A stretch of 37,910 bases of DNA from positions 1 to 37,910 of the forward strand of contig NZ_CALTTX010000020.1 of NCBI RefSeq assembly GCF_943912325.1, given 5' to 3'. Both the position numbers and the translations under genes were made by a program. Origin of the DNA: an uncultured Microbacterium sp. (GTDB lineage: Bacteria; Actinomycetota; Actinomycetes; Actinomycetales; Microbacteriaceae). Under the pieces are notes generated by a model. That model did no database searches, was not told the DNA's origin, and saw only the letters and a program-made list of their open reading frames with translations. Shown here one piece after another: positions 23,402 through 31,264 of this stretch (positions within the stretch are counted from its first letter, which is position 1; the number at the start of each line of letters is the position of its first letter).

Positions 23402-23492
23402 TGGCGGTGACGGTGGGATTTGAACCCACGGTAGGGGGTTACCCTACACAACTTTTCGAGAGTTGCACCTTCGGCCGCTCGGACACGTCACC
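23402..23492 (-). tRNA. tRNA-Ser (anticodon CGA)
   Basis: Folds as a class II tRNA: acceptor GGTGACG with CGTCACC, anticodon stem CAACT/AGTTG around CTCGAAA (anticodon CGA at 23458-23456), a long variable arm GTAGGG-TAAC-CCCCTAC, T-arm GTGGG-TTCAAAT-CCCAC. The discriminator is G, as in bacterial serine tRNAs, and CCA is encoded. Its 3' 29 bases are the right attachment site of the island; the displaced copy at 20350 has the commoner TTCGAAT loop. Confidence 0.95.
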
Positions 23493-23567
23493 GCCGAAGA
23501 GCTTACGCGACAGCGGCGGCGCGCGCGAATCGCGATGGGGATGATCTGAACGGATGCCTCTTCGCAG

Positions 23568-23605
23568 GCAATGTCGCAGGCCTGGCCTAGCGTGAAGCCA
23601 TGGCC
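23568..23605 (+). promoter_or_regulatory. Leaderless promoter module, copy 1 (before the MFS gene)
   Basis: Thirty-eight bases ending in the ATG and next codon of the MFS gene; 33 are identical to 25027-25064 before radA. The core is GGCCTG-x-CCTAGCGTG, with TAGCGT as -10 box ending 6 nt before the ATG. Confidence 0.6.
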
Positions 23606-25000
23606 GAACGGATGACCCCGCACCAGCGCCTCGTGCTGGCGATCGCGGTCCTCGGGTCGTTCGTCGCCTTCCTCGACGGCACCGTGGTCAACGTCGCACT
23701 CCCCGCGATTTCGCGCGAGCTCGGGGGCGGGCTTGCCACACAGCAGTGGACCGTCGACGCCTATCTCGTCACCCTCGGCGCTCTGATCCTCGTCGCGGGC
23801 GCCGCGAGCGACGCCTACGGCCGAGTGCTCGTTCTGCGAATCGGTCTGATCGGGTTCGGCATCGCTTCGGTCGCCGTCGCGGCAGCGCCCACGATCGAAC
23901 TGCTCATCGCGGCTCGGGCCTTGCAGGGCGCGGCGGGCGCGTTCCTCGTGCCGAGCTCGCTCGCGCTCATCACGGCGACGATGAGCGATCCTGTTCGCTC
24001 TCGCGCAATCGGCCTGTGGACGTCGCTCACGACCGGCGCGATGATCGTCGGGCCGCTCCTCGGTGGCGTCATCGTCGACCATCTCTCGTGGCGCTGGGTG
24101 TTCCTCATCAACGTGCTGCCGATCGGTCTCGCGCTCGCGCTCCTCACCCGATTGACGGTCCGCGACGAGCGTCGCCCGGGCGCGCGCATCGATTGGATCG
24201 GCGCCGCACTGTGCACCGCGGGTCTCGGCCTCGCCGTACTCGCGCTTATCGAGCTCCCGGCGGCGCGCGAGCGCGGCGCCGGCGACCCCGCGACGCCGTG
24301 GCTCTGGGGAGCACTGGCCCTCGGCATCCTTCTCTTCCTCGGCTTTGTCTTGCGCCAGCGCACCACGCCGCAACCGCTGCTGCCGCTCGATCTCTTCCGC
24401 CGCCGCACGTTCTCTGCCGGCAACCTCGCAACGCTCTTCATCTACGCCGCGCTCTCCCTCAACGGGTTCGTCGTCTCGGTGTACCTGCAGCAGGGCGCCG
24501 GACTCTCGGCAACGCTCGCGGGCCTCGCGAGCCTGCCCACGACGATCATCGTCATCGCGTTGAGCTCGCGCATCGGCATCCTCTCCGGCCGGCTCGGTCC
24601 GCGCCTGTTCATGACCGTGGGCCCGCTCGTCATGGCGATCGGATGCCTCCTCTTGCTGCTCGTCGGCAGTGAATTCGATTACTGGTGGCAGGTGCTCCCT
24701 GCGATGATCGTGCTGGGGCTGGGGCTCGCGATCACGGTGTCGCCACTCACGGCGGCGATCCTCGGGGCCGCCGACCCCGCGCGCTCGGGAATCGCCTCGG
24801 CCGTCAACAACGCCGTCGCGCGCGTCGCGGGCCTGCTCGCGGTCGCGTCACTCTCGGCGATCATCGGCAGCGCGCTCGACCTCTCGGGCTTCCACCGCAT
24901 CGCGCTCGTCACGGCGGCGCTGCTGACAGCGGGAGCGGTCGTTTCGGCGATCGGTGTGCGTAATCCCGCGGGTGAGACTCCGCGGGACTCGGGCACGTAG
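23600..25000 (+). CDS. MFS drug transporter, DHA2 (14-helix) family
   Basis: 466 aa inner-membrane proton-driven exporter. The start VLAIAVLGSFVAFLDGTVVNVALPAI is motif D1 of the DHA2 group; SDAYGRVLVLRIGL is motif A, and the LIGPL-like GAMIVGPLLGGVIVDHLSWRWVFLIN (motif C then SWRW-x-FLIN) follows. About 14 membrane segments can be counted. Substrate cannot be predicted; antiseptics or antibiotics are common in this group. TAGCGT ends 6 nt before ATG 23600, so the message is probably leaderless. It is followed by radA in the same direction with a separate copy of the same promoter module. Confidence 0.9.
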   Translation: MAERMTPHQRLVLAIAVLGSFVAFLDGTVVNVALPAISRELGGGLATQQWTVDAYLVTLGALILVAGAASDAYGRVLVLRIGLIGFGIASVAVAAAPTIELLIAARALQGAAGAFLVPSSLALITATMSDPVRSRAIGLWTSLTTGAMIVGPLLGGVIVDHLSWRWVFLINVLPIGLALALLTRLTVRDERRPGARIDWIGAALCTAGLGLAVLALIELPAARERGAGDPATPWLWGALALGILLFLGFVLRQRTTPQPLLPLDLFRRRTFSAGNLATLFIYAALSLNGFVVSVYLQQGAGLSATLAGLASLPTTIIVIALSSRIGILSGRLGPRLFMTVGPLVMAIGCLLLLLVGSEFDYWWQVLPAMIVLGLGLAITVSPLTAAILGAADPARSGIASAVNNAVARVAGLLAVASLSAIIGSALDLSGFHRIALVTAALLTAGAVVSAIGVRNPAGETPRDSGT

Positions 25001-25026
25001 TCGAGGGCACGCTCGCCGTCGAATGG

Positions 25027-25064
25027 GCAATGTCCGAGGCCTGACCTAGCGTGGAGTCATGGCC
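25027..25064 (+). promoter_or_regulatory. Leaderless promoter module, copy 2 (before radA)
   Basis: Same 38-base module as at 23568-23605 with 5 differences. TAGCGT (25047-25052) ends 6 nt before the radA ATG. Confidence 0.6.
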
Positions 25065-26483
25065 AGCAAGAAGTCGACCGCGAGTGCGGGGTTCCACTGC
25101 ACCGAGTGCGGCTGGACGACCCTGCGCTGGGTCGGGCGCTGCGGCGAGTGCCAGTCGTGGGGCACCGTGATCGAGCAGGCCGAGCCGCAGGGAATCGTGC
25201 GCCGCGTGCAAGCCGCGACCCCGCAGCTCGGGCGATCGGCGCGGCCGATCACGCAGATCGACACGACCGACGCCCCCCGCCGCACGAGCGGCATCGGCGA
25301 GTTCGACCGCGTGCTCGGCGGGGGCGTCGTGGCGGGCGCCGCGATCCTGCTGTCTGGCGAGCCGGGGGTCGGCAAATCGACGCTTCTGCTCGAGGTCGCG
25401 GCGCGCAGCGCTCAGTCCGGCAATCGCGTGCTCTACGCGAGCGGCGAAGAATCGACGGCGCAGATCCGGCTGCGCGCCGAGCGCACGGGTTCGCTCCACG
25501 ACGAACTGTTCCTTGCGGCCGAGACCGACCTTGCGACGATCCTCGGCCACATCGACGAGGTCGAGCCGGCCCTCGTCATCATCGACTCGGTGCAGACCGT
25601 CGCGTCCTCGCTCATCGACGGCATCGCGGGGCATCCCGGCCAAGTGCGCGAGGTCGCCGCGACCCTCGTGCGCACGGCGAAAGAGCGAGGCATCCCGATC
25701 ATCCTCGTCGGCCACGTCACGAAAGACGGGCAGGTCGCGGGCCCACGCATCCTCGAGCACCTCGTCGACGTCGTCTGTCACTTCGAGGGCGACGCGCAAA
25801 CCTCGTTGCGGTTCGTGCGCGCGCTCAAGAACCGCTTCGGACCGACGGATGAAGTGGGATGCTTCGACATGACCGGCGCAGGAATCCGCGAGGTTCCCGA
25901 CCCGAGCGCCATGTTCGTGGGGTCGGGTGCGCTCGTCGCCGGCACGTGCGTCACGATCGCGCTCGAGGGCCGCCGCGCCCTGCCGGTCGAGGTGCAGGCA
26001 CTGACGATCCCGACGGCGGCACCGAACCCCCGGCGCATCGTGAGCGGCGTCGACGGCGCCCGCGTCGCGATGGTGCTCGCCGTGCTCGAGCGACGCGCCG
26101 GCGTCCGCACCTCCGACCACGACGTCTATGTCTCAACGGTCGGGGGCGTGCGGCTCACCGAACCGGCCGCCGACCTCGCGATCGCGATCGCCGTCGCGAG
26201 CGCGATGCGCGACCGCTCGACCCTGCCCGGCGTCGCCGCCGTCGGCGAGCTGAGCCTCGCGGGTGAAGTGCGGCCCGTCACGCAAGCCGCGCTGCGGCGC
26301 ACCGAGGGCGCGCGCCTCGGGTATCGCTCGATCATCGCGCACGACCCCGAGCGATCCGCGACCCTGCAGGCGGCGCTCGGCGCGGCGATGCACGGCGGTT
26401 CGCGTCCGGCCGCAGGTCGCGCGCGCACGGCAGGGAGCGCGACCGCGAGGGAGGTCGAAACCCCCGACGAACCCGGATTCTGA
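25059..26483 (+). CDS. radA: DNA repair protein RadA
   Basis: 474 aa RecA-like ATPase that drives branch migration in recombination repair. An N-terminal four-Cys zinc finger (C14, C17, C28, C31) is followed by the ATPase core with Walker A GEPGVGKST (100-108), Walker B LVIIDSVQT, and the RadA-specific KNRFG motif (257-261). The C-terminal third is the Lon-protease-like domain (AVASAMRDRS, GVAAVGELSLAGEVRPV). Full length. Leaderless start at 25059. Confidence 0.97.
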   Translation: MASKKSTASAGFHCTECGWTTLRWVGRCGECQSWGTVIEQAEPQGIVRRVQAATPQLGRSARPITQIDTTDAPRRTSGIGEFDRVLGGGVVAGAAILLSGEPGVGKSTLLLEVAARSAQSGNRVLYASGEESTAQIRLRAERTGSLHDELFLAAETDLATILGHIDEVEPALVIIDSVQTVASSLIDGIAGHPGQVREVAATLVRTAKERGIPIILVGHVTKDGQVAGPRILEHLVDVVCHFEGDAQTSLRFVRALKNRFGPTDEVGCFDMTGAGIREVPDPSAMFVGSGALVAGTCVTIALEGRRALPVEVQALTIPTAAPNPRRIVSGVDGARVAMVLAVLERRAGVRTSDHDVYVSTVGGVRLTEPAADLAIAIAVASAMRDRSTLPGVAAVGELSLAGEVRPVTQAALRRTEGARLGYRSIIAHDPERSATLQAALGAAMHGGSRPAAGRARTAGSATAREVETPDEPGF

Positions 26484-26552
26484 GCGGAACCCGAGGCATC
26501 CACCCGAATCCCCAGGCACCCGCCCAGCGCAACCCATCCGTACGATGGAACG

Positions 26553-27686
26553 GTGAGAGACGAGTGGCGCGAGATCGGCTCGTCCGCCGTATCTTTCGGG
26601 CCGCACGCAGGCGCGCACCGCGTGGCATTGCGCGCCGCGGTTTGCGTCGCCGTTCCGCTGCTGATCCTCTGGGGGATCGACCGACTCGACGTGAGCGTCT
26701 TCGCGACGTTCGGTGCCTTCACCGCGCTCTACGGGCGCTTCGACGCCCTGCGCGACCGCCTCGCGATGCAGACCGCAGCGGGAGCGACCATCGTCGTCAC
26801 GATGGTGATCGCGACGGCACTCGCCGCGGCGAACAGCCCCGTGCTCGTCCGTATCGCCTTCGTCACGCTCGTCGCCGGAGTCGTCACTCTCGTCGCGACG
26901 GCGGCACGATGGCACCCGCCGGGCGCGCTGTTCGGGGTGTTCGCCGCCGGGGCGTGCTCGGCGCTCCCCGCGACGTGGGCGACGGTCGGCATCGCGGCGC
27001 TCGTCGGCGGCGCCTCGGCGGTGTTCTCACTCGCCGTCACCCTGCTGATCGGCGCAGCCCGCATGTTCACGGACCGACACCACACGAACCGAACCGACCA
27101 CGCGGCCCCGGCGACCGCCGACCCCCAGCCGCTCGTCAATACCAAGACAGGCCCGCGCCCCGCCCTGCTGACCGTCTCGACCTCGACACTCAGCGCAGTC
27201 AACCGCTCCCGCTGGGCGAGCCTGCGCCGCCCCGCGCTGACCGCCGCGGCCGTCGGCATCGCCGGACTCACCGCGCTCGCACTCGTCGGAACCCACTGGT
27301 ATTGGGCGATGGTCGCCGCGGTCGCCGCGCTCAGCGGAGCGCACCTGCTCGCTCAACTCACACGCGCGCTGCAGCGCCTGGTCGGCACGCTCCTCGGGGT
27401 TGCCCTGGCCGCCGGCATCCTGTCGCTTCATCTGCCCCCGCTCGCCGTCATCGCGGTCGTCGTCGTGTGCCAAGCGGGCGCCGAGCTCTTCGTCGGGCGC
27501 AATTACGCCATCACGATGGTGTTCGTCACGCCGCTCGCGTTGCTGATGATCGAGCTCGCCGCCCCGAGCGATCCGCTCGTGCTGCTGCGCGACCGCACGA
27601 TCGACACGCTCATCGGCGTCATCGTCGGCGTCGCCGTTGCGGTGCTCGGCGGGGTGCTCTTGCGCCAGCGCGCGTCCCGAACGTGA
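26553..27686 (+). CDS. FUSC-family membrane protein
   Basis: 377 aa. Two blocks of membrane segments (about 30-170 and 215-370) are joined by a hydrophilic loop, the layout of FUSC / aromatic acid exporter-like proteins. The second block includes LTRALQRLVGTLLGVALAAGIL, the R-x-x-GT-x-x-G motif of the family, and ELFVGRNYAITMVFVTPLALLM. Probably an efflux component for organic acids; no specific substrate is supported. GTG 26553 is taken as start because TACGAT ends 6 nt before it. It is convergent with the kinase gene. Confidence 0.85.
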   Translation: MRDEWREIGSSAVSFGPHAGAHRVALRAAVCVAVPLLILWGIDRLDVSVFATFGAFTALYGRFDALRDRLAMQTAAGATIVVTMVIATALAAANSPVLVRIAFVTLVAGVVTLVATAARWHPPGALFGVFAAGACSALPATWATVGIAALVGGASAVFSLAVTLLIGAARMFTDRHHTNRTDHAAPATADPQPLVNTKTGPRPALLTVSTSTLSAVNRSRWASLRRPALTAAAVGIAGLTALALVGTHWYWAMVAAVAALSGAHLLAQLTRALQRLVGTLLGVALAAGILSLHLPPLAVIAVVVVCQAGAELFVGRNYAITMVFVTPLALLMIELAAPSDPLVLLRDRTIDTLIGVIVGVAVAVLGGVLLRQRASRT

Positions 27687-27734
27687 GCCCAGCGGGCAAC
27701 CTCAGCGTGAGCCCCCGACGCGCCAACCGAGCAT

Positions 27735-27773
27735 GACCCGTCAGCGCACACCCCGGGCGCGACCCGTCAGCGC
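27735..27773. repeat. 13-bp direct repeat at the kinase stop codon
   Basis: GACCCGTCAGCGC occurs at 27735-27747 and 27761-27773. The right copy spans the last codons and stop of the leftward kinase gene; the left copy lies outside it. Confidence 0.75.
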
Positions 27774-28828
27774 GTGAGCCACTCCGGATCGGCCAAGAAC
27801 CGCGCCCCGACCTCGACGGTCCCCGGCAGGTTCTCGTTCCACAGGTCGGGCGGGAGCGCGTCTTCGCGGTGCGTCGTCGCCCACCCGAGCATCGTCAAGC
27901 GCCGGATCATCGACAGCGCATTCGCGGCCCGCAGTTCGCGCTCACCGAGCGGGCGCACCCGTTCGTAGCCCGCGAGCCAGTTGCCGGCCATGACGCTGGC
28001 CGCGGGGCGGTGCTCGTAGAACGTGATCGCCGCCGCGAAGTCGTACAGGTAGTACCCATAGCCGCAGTCGTCGAAATCGATCACGACGAGAGGGTCGACC
28101 TCATCTCCCGTGATCATGACGTTCGAGGGGCGCAGGTCGCCGTGGATGAGACCGAAGTCGGCTCCGCCGGGCGCCACCCCCAGCTCGTCCAGCGTCGCGA
28201 TCGCCCGCGCCTCGGCGCCTTCGAGCGTGCGACGTTCGAGCGGCGACAGCGCGGCGGCACGCCAGTCGCCCCAGCGCGCCCCGGCTCCCACGCAGTCGGG
28301 GATCTGCCACGCGAACCGCACGAACCCGTCCGGCGCACCCCAGGCGCGCGCATGCTCGTGCAGCAGCGCCGTCACGCGGCCGATCTCGACGAAGTGCTGC
28401 GGCAGCTCGGCGTCGGGCTGATCCTCGAGCATCGTGCCCGAGACGAAACCGAAGGCGACCGCCGACCACGCAGCCCCGCCCTCGTCGACGACGAACTGCA
28501 CGAAATCATCGTCGATCCCCCGCACGGGCGCGGGGGTCGAGATGCCCGCGTCGGTCTTGAGCGCATCGACCCAGACGAGCTCGCTGCGGATGTGATCGGT
28601 GCTCGCGGCGTACCCCGGGCGCCCGAGGCGCACCACCATGACCGGCACACCCGCGACGGCGACACGAAAGGTGACGTTCTCCGACAGCACGATGAGGGTG
28701 ACGCGCGCGTCTTGACCCAGCCCCCACGCCGCCGCGACGCCGTCGCGCACCCACGCGGGCGCGTCGTCGCCACGCTCGACGTGAGCGAACGCATCGAGAG
28801 TGGGAGCCGTGGCATCGGGCATCGTCAT
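27767..28828 (-). CDS. APH-family kinase, probably ethanolamine or hydroxy-amine kinase
   Basis: 353 aa small-molecule kinase with the aminoglycoside phosphotransferase / choline kinase fold. The catalytic loop LIHGDLRPSNVM and the metal site VIDFDDCGYGYYLYDFA are intact, and the N-lobe has SENVTFRVAV and PVMVVRLGRPGY. It is divergent from an AGXT2L-type phospho-lyase, which acts on O-phosphorylated amino alcohols, and close to an ethanolamine-type permease, so phosphorylation of ethanolamine (or hydroxylysine) is the best guess. Nothing points to antibiotic resistance. TAGATT ends 7 nt before ATG 28828 (a second ATG is at 28822) and there is no Shine-Dalgarno site. Confidence 0.8.
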   Translation of the reverse strand: MTMPDATAPTLDAFAHVERGDDAPAWVRDGVAAAWGLGQDARVTLIVLSENVTFRVAVAGVPVMVVRLGRPGYAASTDHIRSELVWVDALKTDAGISTPAPVRGIDDDFVQFVVDEGGAAWSAVAFGFVSGTMLEDQPDAELPQHFVEIGRVTALLHEHARAWGAPDGFVRFAWQIPDCVGAGARWGDWRAAALSPLERRTLEGAEARAIATLDELGVAPGGADFGLIHGDLRPSNVMITGDEVDPLVVIDFDDCGYGYYLYDFAAAITFYEHRPAASVMAGNWLAGYERVRPLGERELRAANALSMIRRLTMLGWATTHREDALPPDLWNENLPGTVEVGARFLADPEWLTR

Positions 28829-28880
28829 GGCTCGGAATCTACGCGCGGAGCGCGGCTCGTGCGGCTCGGTCGAGGCATCC

Positions 28881-28928
28881 GTTACCCGCCATTCACGCAG
28901 CCACCGCGAGCTGTAACACCGCAGAAAC
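28881..28928 (+). promoter_or_regulatory. GlnR-like boxes before the phospho-lyase gene
   Basis: GTTAC-N6-TTCAC (28881-28896) and GTAAC-N6-GAAAC (28913-28928). The second pair is exactly the GlnR a/b half-site arrangement known in Streptomyces; both pairs fit the AC-N9-AC rule. The same two-pair layout recurs before the permease gene. Confidence 0.6.
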
Positions 28929-28971
28929 ACCGGTCTCGACGAAGGCCACGCGCGGCGACGACGATAGAGGA

Positions 28972-30333
28972 GTGACCACACCCGACGCACCCACCGGAAA
29001 CGCGAGCATCCTCGACGGCAACAGCTTCAAGGCCGACGATGCCGCAGCGCTGAGCCCCCGCGCGCGCGACCTCGTGCAGCGGCGCACGAACCGCCTCGGC
29101 CCCGCCTACCGACTGTTCTACCGCGAACCGGTCGAGCTCGTGCGCGGGAGCGGCGCGCACGCGTGGGACGCCGACGGCAACGAATACCTCGACCTCTACA
29201 ACAACGTCCCCTCGCTCGGACACGCTCACCCCGCCGTCGTCGCCGCCGTCACGGCGCAGATGAGCACCCTCAACACGCACACGCGCTACCTGCACGAGGC
29301 GATCCTCGATTACGTCGACGACCTCACGGCGACCCTTCCCGCGCCGGACTATCAGGCGATGCTCGTCTGCACCGGCTCAGAGGCCAACGACCTCGCCCTG
29401 CGCGTCGGTCGCGCGGCAACCGGCGGCGCCGCGTGGATCGCAACGAGCGAGGCGTATCACGGCAACACGGCGCTCGTCTCGGCGCACTCGCCCTCGCTCG
29501 CGGGCGCCGAGACGATGGATCCGGCGCTGCGCGTCATCGACCCTCCCGACACGTATCGAGCGGCGGGAGCGGATGCCGCGGGTGCCGCTTTTCTCGACTC
29601 CGTCCGTCGCGCGATCGCCAAGATCGAGGCCTCGGGTGATGGCTTCGCGGGACTCATCGCCGACACCTCGTTCTCGTCGGACGGTGTCTTCACGGGCGAG
29701 GCCGGCATGATCACGGCCGCGATCGACCTCGTGCACGCGCACGGCGGCGTCTTCGTGGCCGACGAGGTCCAGCCGGGCTTTGCGCGCACGGGTGAGGCCT
29801 TTTGGGGATTCGCTCGGCACGGCCTCACCCCCGACATCATCACGACGGGCAAGCCGATGGGCAACGGATTCCCCGTAGCCGCGATGATCGCGCGCCGCGA
29901 CGTGCTCGCCCCCTTCGCTGCATCACGCCCGTACTTCAACACCTTCGGCGGCAACCACGTCGCAGTCGCCGCCGCGCAGGCCGTGCTCGACACGATCCGC
30001 ACCGAGGGCCTGCAGCAGCATGCGCTCGAGACGGGCCTCGCGTTCCGCGCCGCGCTGCGCGAGCTCGCCGACCGTCACGAGGCGATCGGCGACGTGCGCG
30101 GGGCCGGTCTCTACACGGGCGTCGAGTTGGTCAGCGACCGAGGAAGCAAGCAACGGGATGCCTCGACCGCCCTCGCCGTGCTCGAAGGCCTGCGCCGCCG
30201 GGGCGTGCTCACGAGCGTGTGCGGGCCGGGAAACAACGTGCTGAAGCTCCGCCCGCCGCTCGCCTTTGCGGCATCCGACATTCCGCGCGCAATCGACGCG
30301 CTGGACGGCGCCCTCACCGACGCGACACACTGA
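28972..30333 (+). CDS. Class III PLP enzyme, probable O-phosphoethanolamine phospho-lyase
   Basis: 453 aa PLP enzyme with the class III aminotransferase fold. Segments NNVPSLGHAHPAVVAAV, LNTHTRYLHEAILDYV, TGSEANDLALR, DEVQPGFARTGEAFWGF and TTGKPMGNGFPVA (with the PLP lysine in GKPMGNG) match the AGXT2L1/AGXT2L2 subgroup, whose members are phospho-lyases and not transaminases; KPMGNG and YFNTFGGN are especially telling. Predicted reaction: phosphoethanolamine to acetaldehyde, ammonia and phosphate; 5-phosphohydroxylysine is the alternative. The start is GTG 28972 with GAGGA directly before it. A GACGAT box ends 6 nt upstream. A GntR gene follows in the same frame. Confidence 0.85.
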   Translation: MTTPDAPTGNASILDGNSFKADDAAALSPRARDLVQRRTNRLGPAYRLFYREPVELVRGSGAHAWDADGNEYLDLYNNVPSLGHAHPAVVAAVTAQMSTLNTHTRYLHEAILDYVDDLTATLPAPDYQAMLVCTGSEANDLALRVGRAATGGAAWIATSEAYHGNTALVSAHSPSLAGAETMDPALRVIDPPDTYRAAGADAAGAAFLDSVRRAIAKIEASGDGFAGLIADTSFSSDGVFTGEAGMITAAIDLVHAHGGVFVADEVQPGFARTGEAFWGFARHGLTPDIITTGKPMGNGFPVAAMIARRDVLAPFAASRPYFNTFGGNHVAVAAAQAVLDTIRTEGLQQHALETGLAFRAALRELADRHEAIGDVRGAGLYTGVELVSDRGSKQRDASTALAVLEGLRRRGVLTSVCGPGNNVLKLRPPLAFAASDIPRAIDALDGALTDATH

Positions 30334-30420
30334 ACCATCGACGATCTTTCCGCTCGCCCCGGCGAACCCGCGCCCCTCGCCGACCGCCTGAACCGTCACC
30401 TCGCGGCCGGCGAGTTCGAC

Positions 30421-31095
30421 GTGGGCGAGCGCATCGGCTCGGAACGCGAACTCGCCGAACGGCTCGGCGTCACGCGCTCGGAATTGCGCAGCGCGCTCGA
30501 CGTGCTCGAACGCGACGGGCAGGTGCGACGCACGATCGGACGTGCGGGCGGTGTGTTCCGCTGGGACGGCAAGATCGAACGCCACCTCAACACGATCGAG
30601 GGCGTGCCCGACATGCTGCGCCAGCAGGGCTTTCGCCCCGGCACGGCCGTGCTCTCATCGGGAATCGGCCTCGCGAGCGGAGTCGAGGCCCGCGCGCTGC
30701 GGATCGCGCCCGGCGATCGAGTCTTCCGCTTGCGGCGCCGCCGCGACGCCGACGACATTCCGCTGTCGATCGATCACATGGTGCTGCCGATGGCGCTGCT
30801 TCCGGGGTTCCCCAACGTCACCCTCACCGGCAGCGTGTATCGCACGCTTGCGGAGCAGTACGGCATCGAGGCGGGCCATGCGAACGAGACGATCGACGTC
30901 GTCGCGGCGACGGCAGACCAGGCATCCATTCTCGATATCGATCCCGGCGACGCACTGCTCGAGATCCGTCGTGTCACGTACTCGACGCAGGGAGTGCCGT
31001 TCGAGTTCGCGCGCGACTTCTTCTGCGCGGCACGCACGCGGATCACGCTGAGCCGTCACGGCGCCCGCTGGAAGCGCGCCGTCGACCACCGCTGA
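30421..31095 (+). CDS. GntR/UTRA-family regulator with no standard start codon at its true N-terminus
   Basis: At least 224 aa. An N-terminal GntR wing-helix (IGSERELAERLGVTRSELRSALDVLERDGQV) is followed by a UTRA ligand domain (about residues 65-220, ending FEFARDFFCAARTRITLSRHGA). The first standard start is GTG 30421, but the frame is open and coding upstream: DLSARPGEPAPLADRLNRHLAAGEFD is exactly the first helix every GntR protein needs. That frame begins right after the stop of the phospho-lyase gene (TGA 30331-30333, ACC, then ATC 30337) and has no ATG, GTG or TTG. Start by ATC, CTG 30388, stop read-through, or a base change from ATG are possible. Likely controls the adjacent amine genes. 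Confidence 0.8.
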   Translation: MGERIGSERELAERLGVTRSELRSALDVLERDGQVRRTIGRAGGVFRWDGKIERHLNTIEGVPDMLRQQGFRPGTAVLSSGIGLASGVEARALRIAPGDRVFRLRRRRDADDIPLSIDHMVLPMALLPGFPNVTLTGSVYRTLAEQYGIEAGHANETIDVVAATADQASILDIDPGDALLEIRRVTYSTQGVPFEFARDFFCAARTRITLSRHGARWKRAVDHR

Positions 31096-31119
31096 CGCGC
31101 GCGCCGGCAAGGCCCCCCG

Positions 31120-31166
31120 GTAACGCACCATTCATAGGAACCCCGCAGATGTAACGCGGCGGTAAC
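31120..31166 (+). promoter_or_regulatory. GlnR-like boxes before the permease gene
   Basis: GTAAC-N6-TTCAT (31120-31135) and GTAAC-N6-GTAAC (31151-31166), the same two-pair layout and spacing (31 versus 32 bp) as at 28881-28928. It lies about 100 bp before the permease start. Confidence 0.6.
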
Positions 31167-31264
31167 AGCGCGCGCCGCGACGCACGCATTGGCGACACGT
31201 GAGCGGAGGATTCTCGACCCACGCCCCACCCGCCCACTCGTCGTCGATCCCCTCGGGAGCCCGC

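Larger units (their letters stand above)
20350..23430. mobile_element. Integrated island in tRNA-Ser(CGA), integrase lost
   Basis: A 29-bp direct repeat, 20350-20378 and 23402-23430 with one mismatch, bounds the segment. The right copy is the 3' end (T-arm, acceptor strand and CCA) of an intact tRNA-Ser; the left copy is only that 3' piece, with no tRNA body attached. This is the mark of site-specific integration at a tRNA 3' end. Inside are an HTH gene, a serine hydrolase gene and two small leftward genes, less tightly packed than the flanks. No recombinase is recognisable, so it is either a remnant or mobilised in trans. Confidence 0.75.

Noticed and set aside
27767..28828. Aminoglycoside resistance gene
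   Set aside because: The fold is shared, but the neighbours (phospho-lyase, ethanolamine-type permease, GlnR-like boxes) point to amino-alcohol metabolism.
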